From the NCBI RefSeq assembly GCF_001659605.2, contig NC_035172.2, forward strand, positions 26,711,342 to 26,775,341: DNA of 64,000 nucleotides. The letters run 5' to 3'. A model generated the notes under the pieces. That model was not told the origin of the DNA. It ran no database searches and saw only the letters and a list, made by a program, of their open reading frames with translations. A program made the translations under genes and the position numbers. Shown here piece after piece: positions 10,727-21,662 of the stretch. Position 1 is the stretch's first letter. Each line of letters starts with the position of its first letter. This DNA is from Manihot esculenta (lineage: Eukaryota; Streptophyta; Magnoliopsida; Malpighiales; Euphorbiaceae).

Positions 10727-11134
10727 TCAGCAATCTTGGGAAGGGGGATCCAAGGGGACCTCTTCCACAACATGAACAGTAAAACCTTCATAGAATCTCT
10801 TCAAGCGATGCCCATTAACTTTGAAAACTTTGCTTGTTTGTGGGCTCCTAATGTCAACAGCTCCATGTGGATAGATATGTTCAACCAAGAATGGTCCAAT
10901 CCACCTAGACCGAAGCTTCCCAGGGAATAATTTGAACCTGGAATCAAAAAGCAAGACTTTATCACCAACCTGGAAGTGTTTTCTGGAGATATTCTTATCA
11001 TGGAAGGCTTTAGTCTTTGCTTTGTAATCCCATGAAGCTTCATAGGCATTACGCCGGATCTCCTCAAGCTCTTGAATCTGTAATTTTCTGTTAACTCCAG
11101 CTTCTTTTTCATCAAGATTATAGCTCTTCACAGC
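10727..11134 (-). pseudogene. E2 integrase C-terminus, cut off by a stop
   Basis: 134 residues with the typical gypsy integrase C-terminal segment ([45 protein letters not shown]). It is in the same frame as the upstream RNase H-integrase piece and separated from it by one TAG at 11135-11137. At this position related elements have a Trp after HKAY, so the change is probably TGG to TAG. In the intact parent it was part of one polyprotein. Confidence 0.85.
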
Positions 11135-12660
11135 CTAATAGGCTTTGTGTTCAAGTTCCACAGGAAGATGGCATGCTTTTCCATAAATCAGCCTATATGG
11201 AGACATTCCAATTGGAGTTTTATATGCTGTTCTATATGCCCATAAGGCATCATTTAGGCGCATACTCCAGTCCTTGCGACTTGGGCAGACTGTTTTCTCT
11301 AAGATTGACTTGATCTCCCTATTTGACACTTCAGCCAGCCCATTTGTTTGAGGATGATAGGCGGTAGAGGTTCTATGGATGACATGGTGCTTCTTTAGGA
11401 GAGTTTCTACCACCTTGTTGCAAAAATGGGTGCCTCGGTCACTGATTATGGCCTTGGGCAGTCCAAATCTTGAGAAAATGTGGGACTTTACAAAATCACA
11501 TACTGTTTTTGCATCATCAGCCCTTGTTGCCTTGGCCTCAATCCACTTGGACACATAATCCACAGCAAGAAGTATGTAGGTGTTGCCAAAGGAAGGTGGG
11601 AATGGTCCCATGAAGTCAATGCCCCATATGTCAAAGATTTCACACACCATGATGGGTGCTTGTGGCATTTCACTTCTTTTGCCAAGGTTTCCTGTTTGTT
11701 GGCATCTTGCACATGACCTACAAAATAAATAAGCATCTCTAAATATGTTAGGCCAAAATAATCCACTTTCAAGGACTTTCAAGGCTGTCTTGCGTGGCCC
11801 AAAGTGACCTCCACAGCTGTAAGAGTGGCAGAAAGTTAGGACAGATGTGATCTCATGGTTTGGGATGCATCTCCTTATGACTTGGTCTGCACAATGCTTC
11901 CATAGGTAAGGCTCATCCCACACATAATACCTTGCCTCTTTCTTGATCTTGTCTCTTATGTGTTTGGGCAAATCAGTGGGCAAATCACCTATGGCAAGGA
12001 AATTAACAATATCAGCATACCATGGTTCCTCTTCTTGGACAGAAAAGAGGTGCTCATCAGGGAAGGTCTCATTGATGGGGCATGTCTCTATCTCGGTCAG
12101 AATTCTGCTGAGGTGATCAGCCACAAGGTTCTCCTTGCCTTTCTTGTCACGGATCTCCAAGTCAAACTCTTGTAACAGCAATATCCATCTCACCAGCCTA
12201 GGTTTGGACTCCTTTTTCTTGATTAAATACCTTAGTGCAGCATGATCTGAGTATATAATCACCTTTGTACCAAGTAGGTAGGGTCTAAACTTCTCCAATG
12301 CAAACACAACAGCCAGCAACTCTTTTTCCGTGGTGGAATAATTGCATTGTGCAGCATCTAGGGTGCGTGAGGCATAGTGAATGACATGAGGAGAGTTACC
12401 TATACGCTGTCCCAATACTGCACCTATAGCAAAGTTGCTGGCATCACACATGATCTCAAATGGAAGGGTCCAATCAGGTGGCTGGATGACTGGGGCAGAA
12501 ATTAGGAGTGATTTGATCAAATCAAAGGCTGATTTGCAGCTGTCATCAAAGTTGAAGGGTACATCCTGCTGTAACAATCTGCAAAGAGGCTGAGTTATTT
12601 TAGAAAAATCCTTGATAAACCTCCTGTAAAAACCAGCATGTCCAAGGAATGATCGCCCTA
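11135..12660 (-). CDS. E2 RNase H and integrase (Athila pol, 3' half)
   Basis: This frame picks up at the RT-RNase H connection ([16 protein letters not shown]) after a small deletion near 12660 shifts the frame from the upstream ORF. It encodes RNase H ([28 protein letters not shown]). It also encodes integrase, with an HHCC finger ([15 protein letters not shown] ... CRSCARCQ) and a DDE core ([31 protein letters not shown]). It ends at the TAG at 11135. The start ATG at 12736 is a chance codon upstream of the shift, so I begin at the shift. Integration activity would need the missing tail at 10727-11134. Confidence 0.9.
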
Positions 12661-15600
12661 ATGCTGGTTGGGTAGGGCAGATTTTTGATGGTGTCAACTT
12701 TGGCTTTGTCCACCTCAATCCCTTTTGCTGAAACAATATGGCCTAAGATTAAGCCATGGCTGACCATGAAGTGGCACTTCTCATAGTTGAGAACCAAGTT
12801 TGTCTCCAAACACCTTTGAAGTATCTTCTCCAAGTTGGCTAGGCATTCATGGAATGAGTTGCCATACACCGTAAAGTCATCCATGAAGACTTCAATGATC
12901 TTCTCCACATAGTCAGAAAAAATGCTCATCATGCACCTTTGGAAAGTGGCTGGTGCATTACAAAGACCGAAGGGCATCCTCCTAAATGCGAATGTGCCAA
13001 ATGGGCATGTGAAAGTGGTCTTCTCTTGGTCTTCAGGTGCAACGGGGATTTGATAAAACCCCGAATATCCATCTAGGAGGCAGTAATGGCTTTTTCCAGC
13101 AAGTCTCTCAAGCATTTGGTCCATGAAGGGCAAGGGAAAGTGGTCCTTCCTTGTGGCTGTGTTGAGCTTCCTGTAGTCCATGCAAACTCTCCACCCATTT
13201 TGCACACGAGTGGGTACTAGCTCTCCTTCAGAATTAGGGACAATGGTAATCCCGGTCTTCTTTGGTACCACATGGATGGGACTTACCCACTTACTGTCAG
13301 AAATGGGGTAGATTACCCCAATATCTAGGAGTTTCACTATCTCCTTCTTCACAACCTCCATCATTGGTGGATTCAGCCTTCTTTGTGCCTCACGAACAGG
13401 TTTGCACTCATCCTCCATGAGAATCCTATGCATGCATGTTGATGGTGAGATACCCTTTATGTCCTCCAATGTCCACCCAATTGCCTTCTTGTGTTTCCTC
13501 AACACATCCAGGAGCTTTTCCTCTTCTTCTTGGCTGAGCTGGTTGGAAATAATTACTGAAAGTGTATTTCCAGCTCCCAAGTAGGCATATTTGAGGTGGT
13601 TAGGCAAGGGTTTCAGATCTGGTGCATTCTCTGTCTGCTGGTTTTCTGTCTGCTTACTGTCTGATTTGGTCTGTGATTTGAGCAGATTTTCTGGTGTTCT
13701 GGGCAAATCGCCCACATCCAGCAAGTTACAGCAGTCTGCTGTTTTTTCTACTTCAGTGGTGTTGCTGTCCACTTCTTCTCTCCTGCAAAGACCTTCATAA
13801 AGTAAGTTTTCTTGATCAAAATCAAAAACTTCTTGACTTAAATCATCAATAACATCAAGGCCATAAACAGGAGAAACATCATTGGGGAATTTCATGACAT
13901 CATAAACATTAAATTTGATAACTTCCCCTTCAAATTCCATAGTCAATGTGCCATCATGCACATCAATTTTTGTTCTTGCTGTGCTCAAGAATGGTCTCCC
14001 AAGTAAGATATCAGAGGTGGTGTTGCTCTTGTCTTCCTCCATATCAATAATATAAAAATCTGCTGGAAAGACTAATTGGTCCACTTGCACCAACACATCT
14101 TCTAGTACTCCCTTGGGGTAGACAATGGATCGGTCAGCTAACTGGATCACAATGCTGGTGCCCTTGAGTGTACCTGCATTCAACAAGTTAAAAATAGACA
14201 GAGGCATGACATTTATTGAAGCTCCAAGGTCACACATGGCCTTCTTTATTCCCACATTGCCTATTTTGCATGAAACCGCAAACATTCCTCTATCCTTGCA
14301 TTTGGTTGGAAGTTTCCTTTGGATGACAGCTGAAACACACTCCCCCACACTTACCTTTTCACGTTCAGCAAGTTTCCTTCGGTTGGTGCATAGCTCTTTG
14401 AGAAACTTGGCATACCTTGGAATTTGCTTCACAGCATCAAGTAGGGGAATGTTGATTTCCACTTTGCGGAGTGTCTCCAATATCTCTTTTTCCTCTTTCT
14501 CCTTTTGGGACCTTGCAAATCTCTTTGGGAAGGGAGGAGGTACCTTGAATTTCTCCATAGGTTGCTGTTTCTGCCTTTGACTTGATTCTGCCTGGTCTGT
14601 TGATTTGGGCAAATTACTTTCTGCCTTCTCTGGTGAATTGGGCAAATCACTGCTGGACAGCTTAGTTTGCCCAGCGATCGGGTCAGTTCCTCCGAGTGAA
14701 TTGGGCAAATCACTGCCCTGATCACTTTCTGGCAGAATTTCTTCCATGGTCTGTTTTTGCAATTTTTCAGCCCTATTGTCTTGCAACTCCTTTCCACTCC
14801 TCAATGTGATGGCACTAGCATTTTGCCTTGGATTTATCTCAGTTTGGGAGGGTAGCTTCCCTTGAGACTCATATTTGCTCATTGAAGTGGCCATTTGGCT
14901 CACTTGTTTCTCAAGATTTTGCACCGTATTTGCTAAATTCTTCACAATCTCCTCAAGAGGTGCATTGGAGTTCTGAGGTGCAGCTTGAGCTTGATTCCTT
15001 TGCTGGTAGCTTGGATATTGATTTCCCCTTGCATAACTGAAATTTGGATGGTCCCTCCAGCCTGGATTATAAGTATTTGCATAGGGATCATACCTTCTTT
15101 GCCCATTGAAGCCTCCAACAGCATTGACTTGCTGGTCCTCCTCTTGAAGGGAAGGACATAGATCAGTAGGGTGGTTGTTGGCACATATTCCACATGTCTT
15201 GGGCTGCTGAATCTGCTGGACTTGTTGGGTTTGACTAACAACAAGGCTACGGATAGCATTGGTGAGTTCAGAAAGTTGGGATGATAAAATGGAATTACTC
15301 ACCTCATTTACATTCCTTGTTGGCAGCTCTTGGTCTCTAAATTGTTGAGAAGCTGCAGCCATGGAGGAAATTAAGTCCCTCATCTCTCGAGGTGATTTTT
15401 TTTCAATTGTTCCTCCACAGGCTGCGTCAATAAATTTTCTCTCTGAGGGTAGCAAACCTCCATAGAAGTACTCAATGAGAGATTGGTCAGAAATATCATG
15501 CCGAGGGCAGCTTGTGCACAACTTTTTGAACCTTTCCCAGTACTCATACAAGCCTTCAGAGTGCTTTTGCTTTATGCCACTTATTTCTCGACGGATGCCT

Positions 15601-16286
15601 ATGGCTTTTGAGGTTGGAAAGAATTTTCTCAAGAATGCTCTTACCATATCAGCCCATGATGTGATGGATCCGGGTGGTAAGCAGAATAGCCATTCTTTGG
15701 CATAGTCTTCAAGGGAAAAAGGGAAGGCTCTAAGCTTGATATTGTCTTCTGGAATGCCTTGGGGTCTCATGGTTGAGCACACAACGTGGAATGCCTTCAA
15801 ATGCTTGTGAGGACCTTCATTCTCTAGGCCTCTGAATTTAGGAAGGAGATGAATCAGACCTGTCCTTAGCTCGAATGGTGCTGTCAATAGGGGATATTCA
15901 ATGCATAAGGGTGCTTGATCTCCTGCTGGTTCAGCTAACTCTCCAAGAGTTCTCTCCCGTGGCTGTGGTGCTTGGATGGGCACGTTCCTTGCTTGATTTT
16001 CAGCTTCTACATGTGCAGCAGGTGGTGCTGCCATTGCTGGATTTTCTGCCATGACCAGAAATTCAGTTTCTGGTAAAAATTCTGCTGTAGCAGGTGCAGT
16101 GGTGGAAGTTTCTGCTGGTGCAGAAATTTCTTCAGCAGGGGCAGTAGTTGGTCTGTGAGGTGGAGTTGTTGATGAAGATGGTTTTGAGGCTTGGTTCCTC
16201 AAATTTGCTTGCTTCCTTAAGCTCTTGGCAGTTTTCTCAATCTCCGGGTCGTAAAGAAGAGTGTCTTTACGGCCAGACCAGGTCAT
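12600..16286 (-). CDS. E2 gag-protease-reverse transcriptase polyprotein (Athila, 5' half)
   Basis: A 1228-residue open frame. Residues about 150-315 are retrotransposon gag ([31 protein letters not shown]). A CX2CX3HX4C zinc knuckle ([13 protein letters not shown]) lies near residue 364. The protease active site reads DLGAS near residue 683. RT motifs follow ([34 protein letters not shown], and FMDDF near residue 1132). The last ~20 residues are out of frame because a small deletion near 12660 shifts the reading. Short inserts in the linker regions (SDLPNS, SNLPKS, GDLPRT) are encoded by the same 12-bp word that fills the LTR. The start ATG at 16286 lies 30 bp inside the primer site, consistent with a gag start. 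Confidence 0.92.
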   Translation of the reverse strand: MTWSGRKDTLLYDPEIEKTAKSLRKQANLRNQASKPSSSTTPPHRPTTAPAEEISAPAETSTTAPATAEFLPETEFLVMAENPAMAAPPAAHVEAENQARNVPIQAPQPRERTLGELAEPAGDQAPLCIEYPLLTAPFELRTGLIHLLPKFRGLENEGPHKHLKAFHVVCSTMRPQGIPEDNIKLRAFPFSLEDYAKEWLFCLPPGSITSWADMVRAFLRKFFPTSKAIGIRREISGIKQKHSEGLYEYWERFKKLCTSCPRHDISDQSLIEYFYGGLLPSERKFIDAACGGTIEKKSPREMRDLISSMAAASQQFRDQELPTRNVNEVSNSILSSQLSELTNAIRSLVVSQTQQVQQIQQPKTCGICANNHPTDLCPSLQEEDQQVNAVGGFNGQRRYDPYANTYNPGWRDHPNFSYARGNQYPSYQQRNQAQAAPQNSNAPLEEIVKNLANTVQNLEKQVSQMATSMSKYESQGKLPSQTEINPRQNASAITLRSGKELQDNRAEKLQKQTMEEILPESDQGSDLPNSLGGTDPIAGQTKLSSSDLPNSPEKAESNLPKSTDQAESSQRQKQQPMEKFKVPPPFPKRFARSQKEKEEKEILETLRKVEINIPLLDAVKQIPRYAKFLKELCTNRRKLAEREKVSVGECVSAVIQRKLPTKCKDRGMFAVSCKIGNVGIKKAMCDLGASINVMPLSIFNLLNAGTLKGTSIVIQLADRSIVYPKGVLEDVLVQVDQLVFPADFYIIDMEEDKSNTTSDILLGRPFLSTARTKIDVHDGTLTMEFEGEVIKFNVYDVMKFPNDVSPVYGLDVIDDLSQEVFDFDQENLLYEGLCRREEVDSNTTEVEKTADCCNLLDVGDLPRTPENLLKSQTKSDSKQTENQQTENAPDLKPLPNHLKYAYLGAGNTLSVIISNQLSQEEEEKLLDVLRKHKKAIGWTLEDIKGISPSTCMHRILMEDECKPVREAQRRLNPPMMEVVKKEIVKLLDIGVIYPISDSKWVSPIHVVPKKTGITIVPNSEGELVPTRVQNGWRVCMDYRKLNTATRKDHFPLPFMDQMLERLAGKSHYCLLDGYSGFYQIPVAPEDQEKTTFTCPFGTFAFRRMPFGLCNAPATFQRCMMSIFSDYVEKIIEVFMDDFTVYGNSFHECLANLEKILQRCLETNLVLNYEKCHFMVSHGLILGHIVSAKGIEVDKAKVDTIKNLPYPTSIRAIIPWTCWFLQEVYQGFF

Positions 16287-16315
16287 AAAGGGAAAATGCG
16301 TTAGTTTAAATCAAT

Positions 16316-16333
16316 TCCCCGGCAACGGCGCCA
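16316..16333 (-). promoter_or_regulatory. E2 primer binding site, tRNA-Asp type
   Basis: On the minus strand TGGCGCCGTTGCCGGGGA lies five bases inside the 5' LTR end. It complements the 3' end of plant tRNA-Asp, the usual Athila primer. Confidence 0.88.
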
Positions 16334-16338
16334 ATTTT

Positions 16339-17846
16339 TGATAGGCGGTTGTCGAAGCCGTCAAAAATAAACCTATTAAACAATCAACAATAAACTTGTA
16401 GATAGTGGCAATAGGGTCGAACCACAGGGAATTGACACCAATGATTTTCCTAATAATGACTAGGTCAAGTAAATAACAAGTAATTAAAAGAGGGGGGTTT
16501 TGATTTGATGATTAAAATTAAATAGCAAAAGAAAGCAATAATTTAAATAGATGAGAATTTCAATGAGAAAGAGATTCTAGCTGAAGTGTGAGTCTAATTC
16601 AGTTTGTTCAGAATTGATCATTGATTATTAAAGACTCCTATTTGATTTCAATAAATCAGTTTTGGTTGTGGAAGACGCTTCTCACAATCCAAATTCTTCC
16701 TTAGTTCTAGTTTGATTAGGAAACGTTCGCTAATCAAACACTAATCAACAAGTTGCCAAGGAACGTCCTTGGGGCATTGTAGCATCAAACAACTGTTGAC
16801 TGCATTAAGACTTAGAAAAACCCAATTCTATCCTTGCCAACCGCGTGGTCAAGTTTAGATTATGCAACTTGATTAAATGTGTATTTGAACAACCTAAGCA
16901 ATTACGGACCTAAATCATTCAAACAATATTACTTAAGCAATTTAAAAGCAATGGACCCTTATTTATTCTAAAAGCAAAGTAATAATTATGGAAAAGATCA
17001 GTTTGCATAAATATTGAAACAAACAAGAGTTCAACAATGGAGTATTAAACCTCCCAATTCATCACAAATCTGAATATTCTCAACTTCAACTAGAAAAGGA
17101 AGGAAATTAGCCACTCATGGTGGACAAAATACACAAAGAAAAGATGAAAAGAAGAAAAGAGAATTTCTGCAGAGTTTCTGGTGCTGAGAGATGATACTGA
17201 GTTGCTGACCAGATGATGATTTTGCTGGTTTGAAGGCTCTCCTTTTATAGCTGCAGAATTTCTCTCCATCTAGGGTTTTGAAATCCCTCTTTGATTTGGT
17301 GTTTGACTCCTCTTTTGATGTTGATTTTAATTGCAATTGGAATTCCTTGGATGAGAGACTCTTTCGTGGCTCTTGGTTTTGTGTTGGAAGTGATTGGATT
17401 GGATTTGGACTTCTGAAAATTCGGATTTCTGTTTTCTGCCCATTTTCCCGCTCTGCTGTAAGTTTCTGCTGTCAAAGTGATTTGCCCGGTGATTTGAGTA
17501 TTTTGGGCAAATCACTGCCCCAATCACTTCTCTGTGAGTCAGTCCTCTATGTCTCTGCGAGTGATTTGGCCAGTGATCTTCGAGTGTCTTGGGCAAATCA
17601 CTTGCCATATCACTACTGCCTGTTGCCTCCGGGTTTCTGCTTCAGCTTGATCTGGGCAGTGATTGGAGCAGATTATCTGGTGGTCTTGGGCAAATCATCC
17701 TTTTGTAAATTTTCTGCACTTTTTCTTCCATTTTCCAATTTCTTCCTTTTATGTAAAAACAAGATAAAAACCATAAATTAAACTGAAAAATGTGTAAATA
17801 AGCAATAATAATTATGATAAAAATGTGGCTAAATTATGCTTGATCA
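16339..17846 (-). repeat. E2 5' LTR (1508 bp)
   Basis: Pair of 5801-7320, beginning TGATAGGCGG on the plus strand and ending GCTTGATCA. The TATA box is at 17241-17249 and the near-palindrome CCAAGGAACGTCCTTGG at 16756-16772. The length difference of 12 bp equals one CACTGGGCAAAT unit missing near 17690. Confidence 0.95.
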
Positions 17847-17851
17847 GGCTG

Positions 17852-18600
17852 CCCACTCTACGCCCTTGGCACAGAGTAAGGGAAAGACCAAGGTTGCCCA
17901 TTCTACGCCCCTGGCACAATTGGACATGTTATGTTATGTTTAAGAGGAAGTCCTGAGGAGCTCCGTCGAGGGCCGGACATTTATTGGATATGTAGAGGGC
18001 TGTTGGTGACAGTACCATCTTAAGGTGATTTACTTGTATTGTGATGCATTTCATAAAAGCATGTGATATTTAAATTGTTTTATTGTTATGCTCATTGGAC
18101 TTTTGTAGCTCACCCCCTTTCCCCTAACCCCCAGGTTTGCAGGTTCAGGATAGACCGGGAAGTCGTCAAGGTTGAAGGTTGTTTTAAGTGTAATAGATTA
18201 GTAGTGGACATGAAATGTAAAATGGTATGATGTAATGTAATGTAAAGAATGTTTCATGGTCTAGTATTGTGCTTGGCCCTAATGTATGATTAATCCCTTT
18301 TGTACATGATCTTATGAAATGTTTTAATGATGAGTTATGTTGAACCAGGCTTGGCATATGTTATGTTGCCCCACTAGAGCATTTGATGAGGGCTCTAGTG
18401 TGGGGTTTTATGTTTACAGTATGGTGCATGCACAGGTCAAGCTTGGTATATGGAAAGTTTAAAGTTTTTATGAAAATGTTGATCATGTATGGGATTTTAT
18501 CAGATGTACAGGATGTATGTTAGGCTTGCTACGGGTTCCGGCGACCTTAAGTCGATCTGAATCCTAGCGCCGGTAGCGGTCCAATTTTTGGGTCGTTACA
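17852..18600 (+). mobile_element. Chromovirus solo LTR, right part (split by E2)
   Basis: Continuation of 4376-5800 after E2 and its GGCTG duplication (17847-17851). It carries the family's LTR minisatellite remnant (CCCATTCTACGCCCCTGGCAC), the CTCACCCCCTTTCCCC block, and the LTR end CTAGCGCCGGTAGCGG...CGTTACA at 18600. Confidence 0.92.
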
Positions 18601-19470
18601 CAAACTCTATCACTTTCAGCTCTCTTGAACTGTCTGGAAAAGCCCATCCTGCAAACTCATTGGCAAACTGCTCCCAGGATAAGCTGTCCAGTCTCGGGTC
18701 CACATAATTTTTAAACCACTCCTTTGCCTTCTTGCATTTTAATGTGAACCCCGCCATCTGAATGGCTCTATTGTCACTTGGTCCTAGCTCATCTATTATC
18801 ATTTTCACCGTCTTGAGATACTCAAACGGGTCATCACCTATTTTGAACTTGGGAGCATCCAACTTTAGATAGTAGGTCATCTTCACTTTACTCCCAATTG
18901 ATGAGCTAGGTTTGGATGCTTGGGATTCAGGGACTATTGGTTCTATTGGTGGAGGAGGAGGTGCAGCATTCCCTAGGTTAGGGTTTGCTGGATTTTGGTA
19001 AAAAGGTGAGGGTGGAAACATGGGGTACTGTGGATATGGTGGGTAAAAAGGAGGATAAGGCATGAAGGAGGGACATGGGTCAAAACTGGAGTAATCCGAT
19101 GTACCCCCATCGAATACCCTGGGCCCTATAGAAAGGGTTGATATTGGGGTGGGTGAACATAACCTGAGGCCTGAGCGCCTCCTTGTGACTCTCCCATACC
19201 CTCTTCTGACATACTCATGCCTAGACTACCATCTCTTCTTTGTTCATCTCTTCTTTGTTCATCCTCCTCTGATTCCCTCACATCAGCTGACATCCTTCCC
19301 GGATCGGTTCTCCTCCTATTCACATCAAAAGACCTTCTAGGGTCCCTTGATGTCCCTTCTCTGCTTGATCTACTTGACCTTGCCCTTGGCAGAGCAGGGG
19401 GAAGGGCATCCATGCCCTCATTCTCAGGTGGAGCTCCTGTCAATCTAGCTGATCGACGTGAGCCTCGCAT
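18601..19470 (-). pseudogene. E1 gag N-terminal half, broken
   Basis: It starts at [12 protein letters not shown] (ATG at 19470), the same start as E6 gag. The Pro/Tyr-rich region and gag core ([54 protein letters not shown]) follow. A TAG at 19126 and a one-base deletion near 19100 break the frame. The solo LTR interrupts gag at 18600, and the remainder lies at 4375. A pyrimidine tract ending TTTTTCAG lies just upstream of the ATG, about nine bases away. Confidence 0.9.
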
Positions 19471-19557
19471 CCTGTTTTCTGAAAAACAACACACACATAT
19501 AGCATTAGCATCATATGGTTCATGTGGAAACACATGAACTCTCATCACATACATCAC

Positions 19558-20740
19558 ATCTTCGGTCTCTCAGGTCCGATCCTACACAGGTGGACTCAAA
19601 TGAGGGACCAAACATACTCTATAAGGACTCTAAACATCTCCCCAAAAACCCCTCAAAACATCATAAAACATGCATCGAAAACAGGCAAAGGAATGCTGGG
19701 CAGAGGACTTTCGGCGGCAGGTTCGGCGCCCGAAAGTCCCTACAGATCTGAAAGTCAGGCACTTTCGGGGGCAAGGTTCGGCGGCTGAAAGCCTTCACAG
19801 ACCCGAAAGTCACTAACCTTCGGGGACAGGTTTGGCGGCCGAAACTCCCCTCCAGAGCCGAAAGTCCTTACTTTCGGGGGCAGTTTAGGCGGCCAAAGGC
19901 TGCCCCCCAGGCAGGTTCGGGGGCCGAAACTGGCTTCGGCGGCCGAACCTAGGTTCTCCAGAATGGCAGAACTCGATTCCGCCCTATGCATTTCAGACTT
20001 AAAACTCTTTAAAACACGCACTTAGCTTCCTACAACATGCATTCTCACACCCACATGCATAAGGGGCACAAAACTAACTTAAGCCCCAACAACCAACAAC
20101 AAAAACATCACAAGGGCATACATTTAGCATAAAGCTAACATAAACCCTAAAATATAGATCTAACCAAAACATGCATTATAACCCCTTAAACCTTCATAAA
20201 ACTTAATTAAAAACATGAGAGAGGCAAGGATCAAGGCTTACCTCTTGGAGATCTAGGAGTGACAGCAACCCCAACGTGGAGATGAGTCAAACGGTCTCCA
20301 AAGCTTCAAAACTTCAATTTAAGCATAAAAACTTCAAAAACAAGATAAAAACTTATAAAAAAACTTGAGAAATTTAAAGGAATAAACACAAGATCACTAA
20401 GGGGTGGCGGAGACTCACCTTGCCCGGAAATGGAGAGAGAAAACTCGCCCATTTTCGAACAGGGGGCCTTTTATAGGTGGCTGGCCAGACCACCTTCGGG
20501 GGCCAAAGGAGCTTCCAAAATCGCCCCATGTTCGGCGGCCTAACCTGGACCTTTCCCTCAATCTCTTTTCTTTTCTTCTTTAAAACCTTTAACTCAAAAC
20601 CAAACAATAAAACCATGAAAATCATTTTGTAAAAACATATTTTACCCTTCTAGAGGTTCTGGTGCCCGAGATTCTGAATTTCAACGGAGATTCCGTCAGA
20701 AAGTTGGGATTTCGACGCCGGAGTCTAGCTGGGTATTACA
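19558..20740 (-). repeat. E1 5' LTR, internally deleted
   Basis: The LTR start (GGGTATTACA on the plus strand) is at 20740. The TATA box (CCTTTTATAGG on the plus strand, about 20470), splice-donor-like GAG/GTAAGC at about 20240 and many TTCGG..CCGAA motifs at 19700-19950 are present. At about 19558 mid-LTR sequence joins directly to the gag leader. The distal ~1.1 kb of the LTR and the primer site have therefore been lost by deletion. Confidence 0.85.
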
Positions 20741-21662
20741 ACTTCAAACTCTAGCTTAGCATGTTTTTTATTAAAAAAATGAAAAAGAAAAATTTGGAGT
20801 GTACAAAACGACCGAGAACACCAAAAATCCCCACTGAATTTTTTTTTGTCCTATAGGTACTATAATGATAGCGCATACTGCGTAGGCGCCACCAGAGTGC
20901 ATGGGAGGCTCTCCAACTTGCCTTGGGCCACTGGGGCGAGCTGGGCTACGGCCTAACACCCTGGATGTGGTCTCAGGTGCGTGCGGGCTTCGGGCCTAGG
21001 CGCTTGAAGCCCATTGACCCAATTTTTTTTAATTTTTTCTGAAAAAATAAAATTAAAAAAAATTCTTTTGTTGACAATTTTTTTCTTTCCTAATGAAAAA
21101 GGAGATAGTATATAGTTTACTTTCCTATTTTTTATATTTAAAAAAAATAAAAGGAAAAATAATTTTTTTGTCATCTTTTTCTAGGTGTGTATTTTTTGTA
21201 TGTATGTGTACAGAAATATAGTTGTTCTCAGAAGAACTTCTTAGGATATTTTTTACTGCGCAAATTGTCATAGTGAATAGGATGATTGACAAGTTAATTG
21301 TCACGTAAATGGATTCTAGAGATACCTCTAATGAATTGAACTGTCCAGTTCATCTTATCATAGCGATAAATAAAAAGATGCAAGATATTATTTGGTATGG
21401 TGGTCTCTCAAAGGATGTTGAGAGATATACGATTTTGAAAAGAGTTTTTACCTATTCATAACATGAAAGGCATTTTGGATTTAATTTGGAAAAAGATAAA
21501 TGAGTTCTACAAACTTCTAGTGTTGAGATTTATTAGTGAATATGACAAATGGGTTGCAAACAAGATGGCTTGTTAGTCATTAGTAATATTAGGTCTATTT
21601 TTAAGTTAAAACTTCTTAGAGTTGAATGTGATATGAGACGATTAGAAAATGGTCTATATGGT
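20741..21662. other. Unassigned AT-rich DNA between E1 and E3
   Basis: No coding frame with recognisable similarity. A GC-rich patch at 20870-21020 (TGGGCCACTGGGGCGAGC) stands between A/T runs. 21200-21662 continues across E3 into 23638 once the ATGGT duplication is removed. It may be a remnant of an older repeat. Confidence 0.5.

Larger units (their letters stand above)
5801..17846 (-). mobile_element. E2: Athila-type Ty3/gypsy retrotransposon, nearly complete
   Basis: A 12-kb element bounded by LTRs TGATAGGCGG...GCTTGATCA and flanked by GGCTG (5796-5800 and 17847-17851). On the minus strand the order is LTR, tRNA-Asp-type primer site, gag-protease-RT, RNase H-integrase, a third ORF, purine tract, LTR. 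This order, together with the third ORF of ATHILA ORF-1 type, identifies the Athila lineage. By eye the LTRs differ at about a dozen positions plus one 12-bp repeat unit, so the insertion is young though older than E6. One frameshift and one stop codon break the polyprotein. Confidence 0.93.

Noticed and set aside
20870..21020. GC-rich patch as a possible SINE or tRNA relic
   Set aside because: I found no A/B box promoter pair or tRNA fold.
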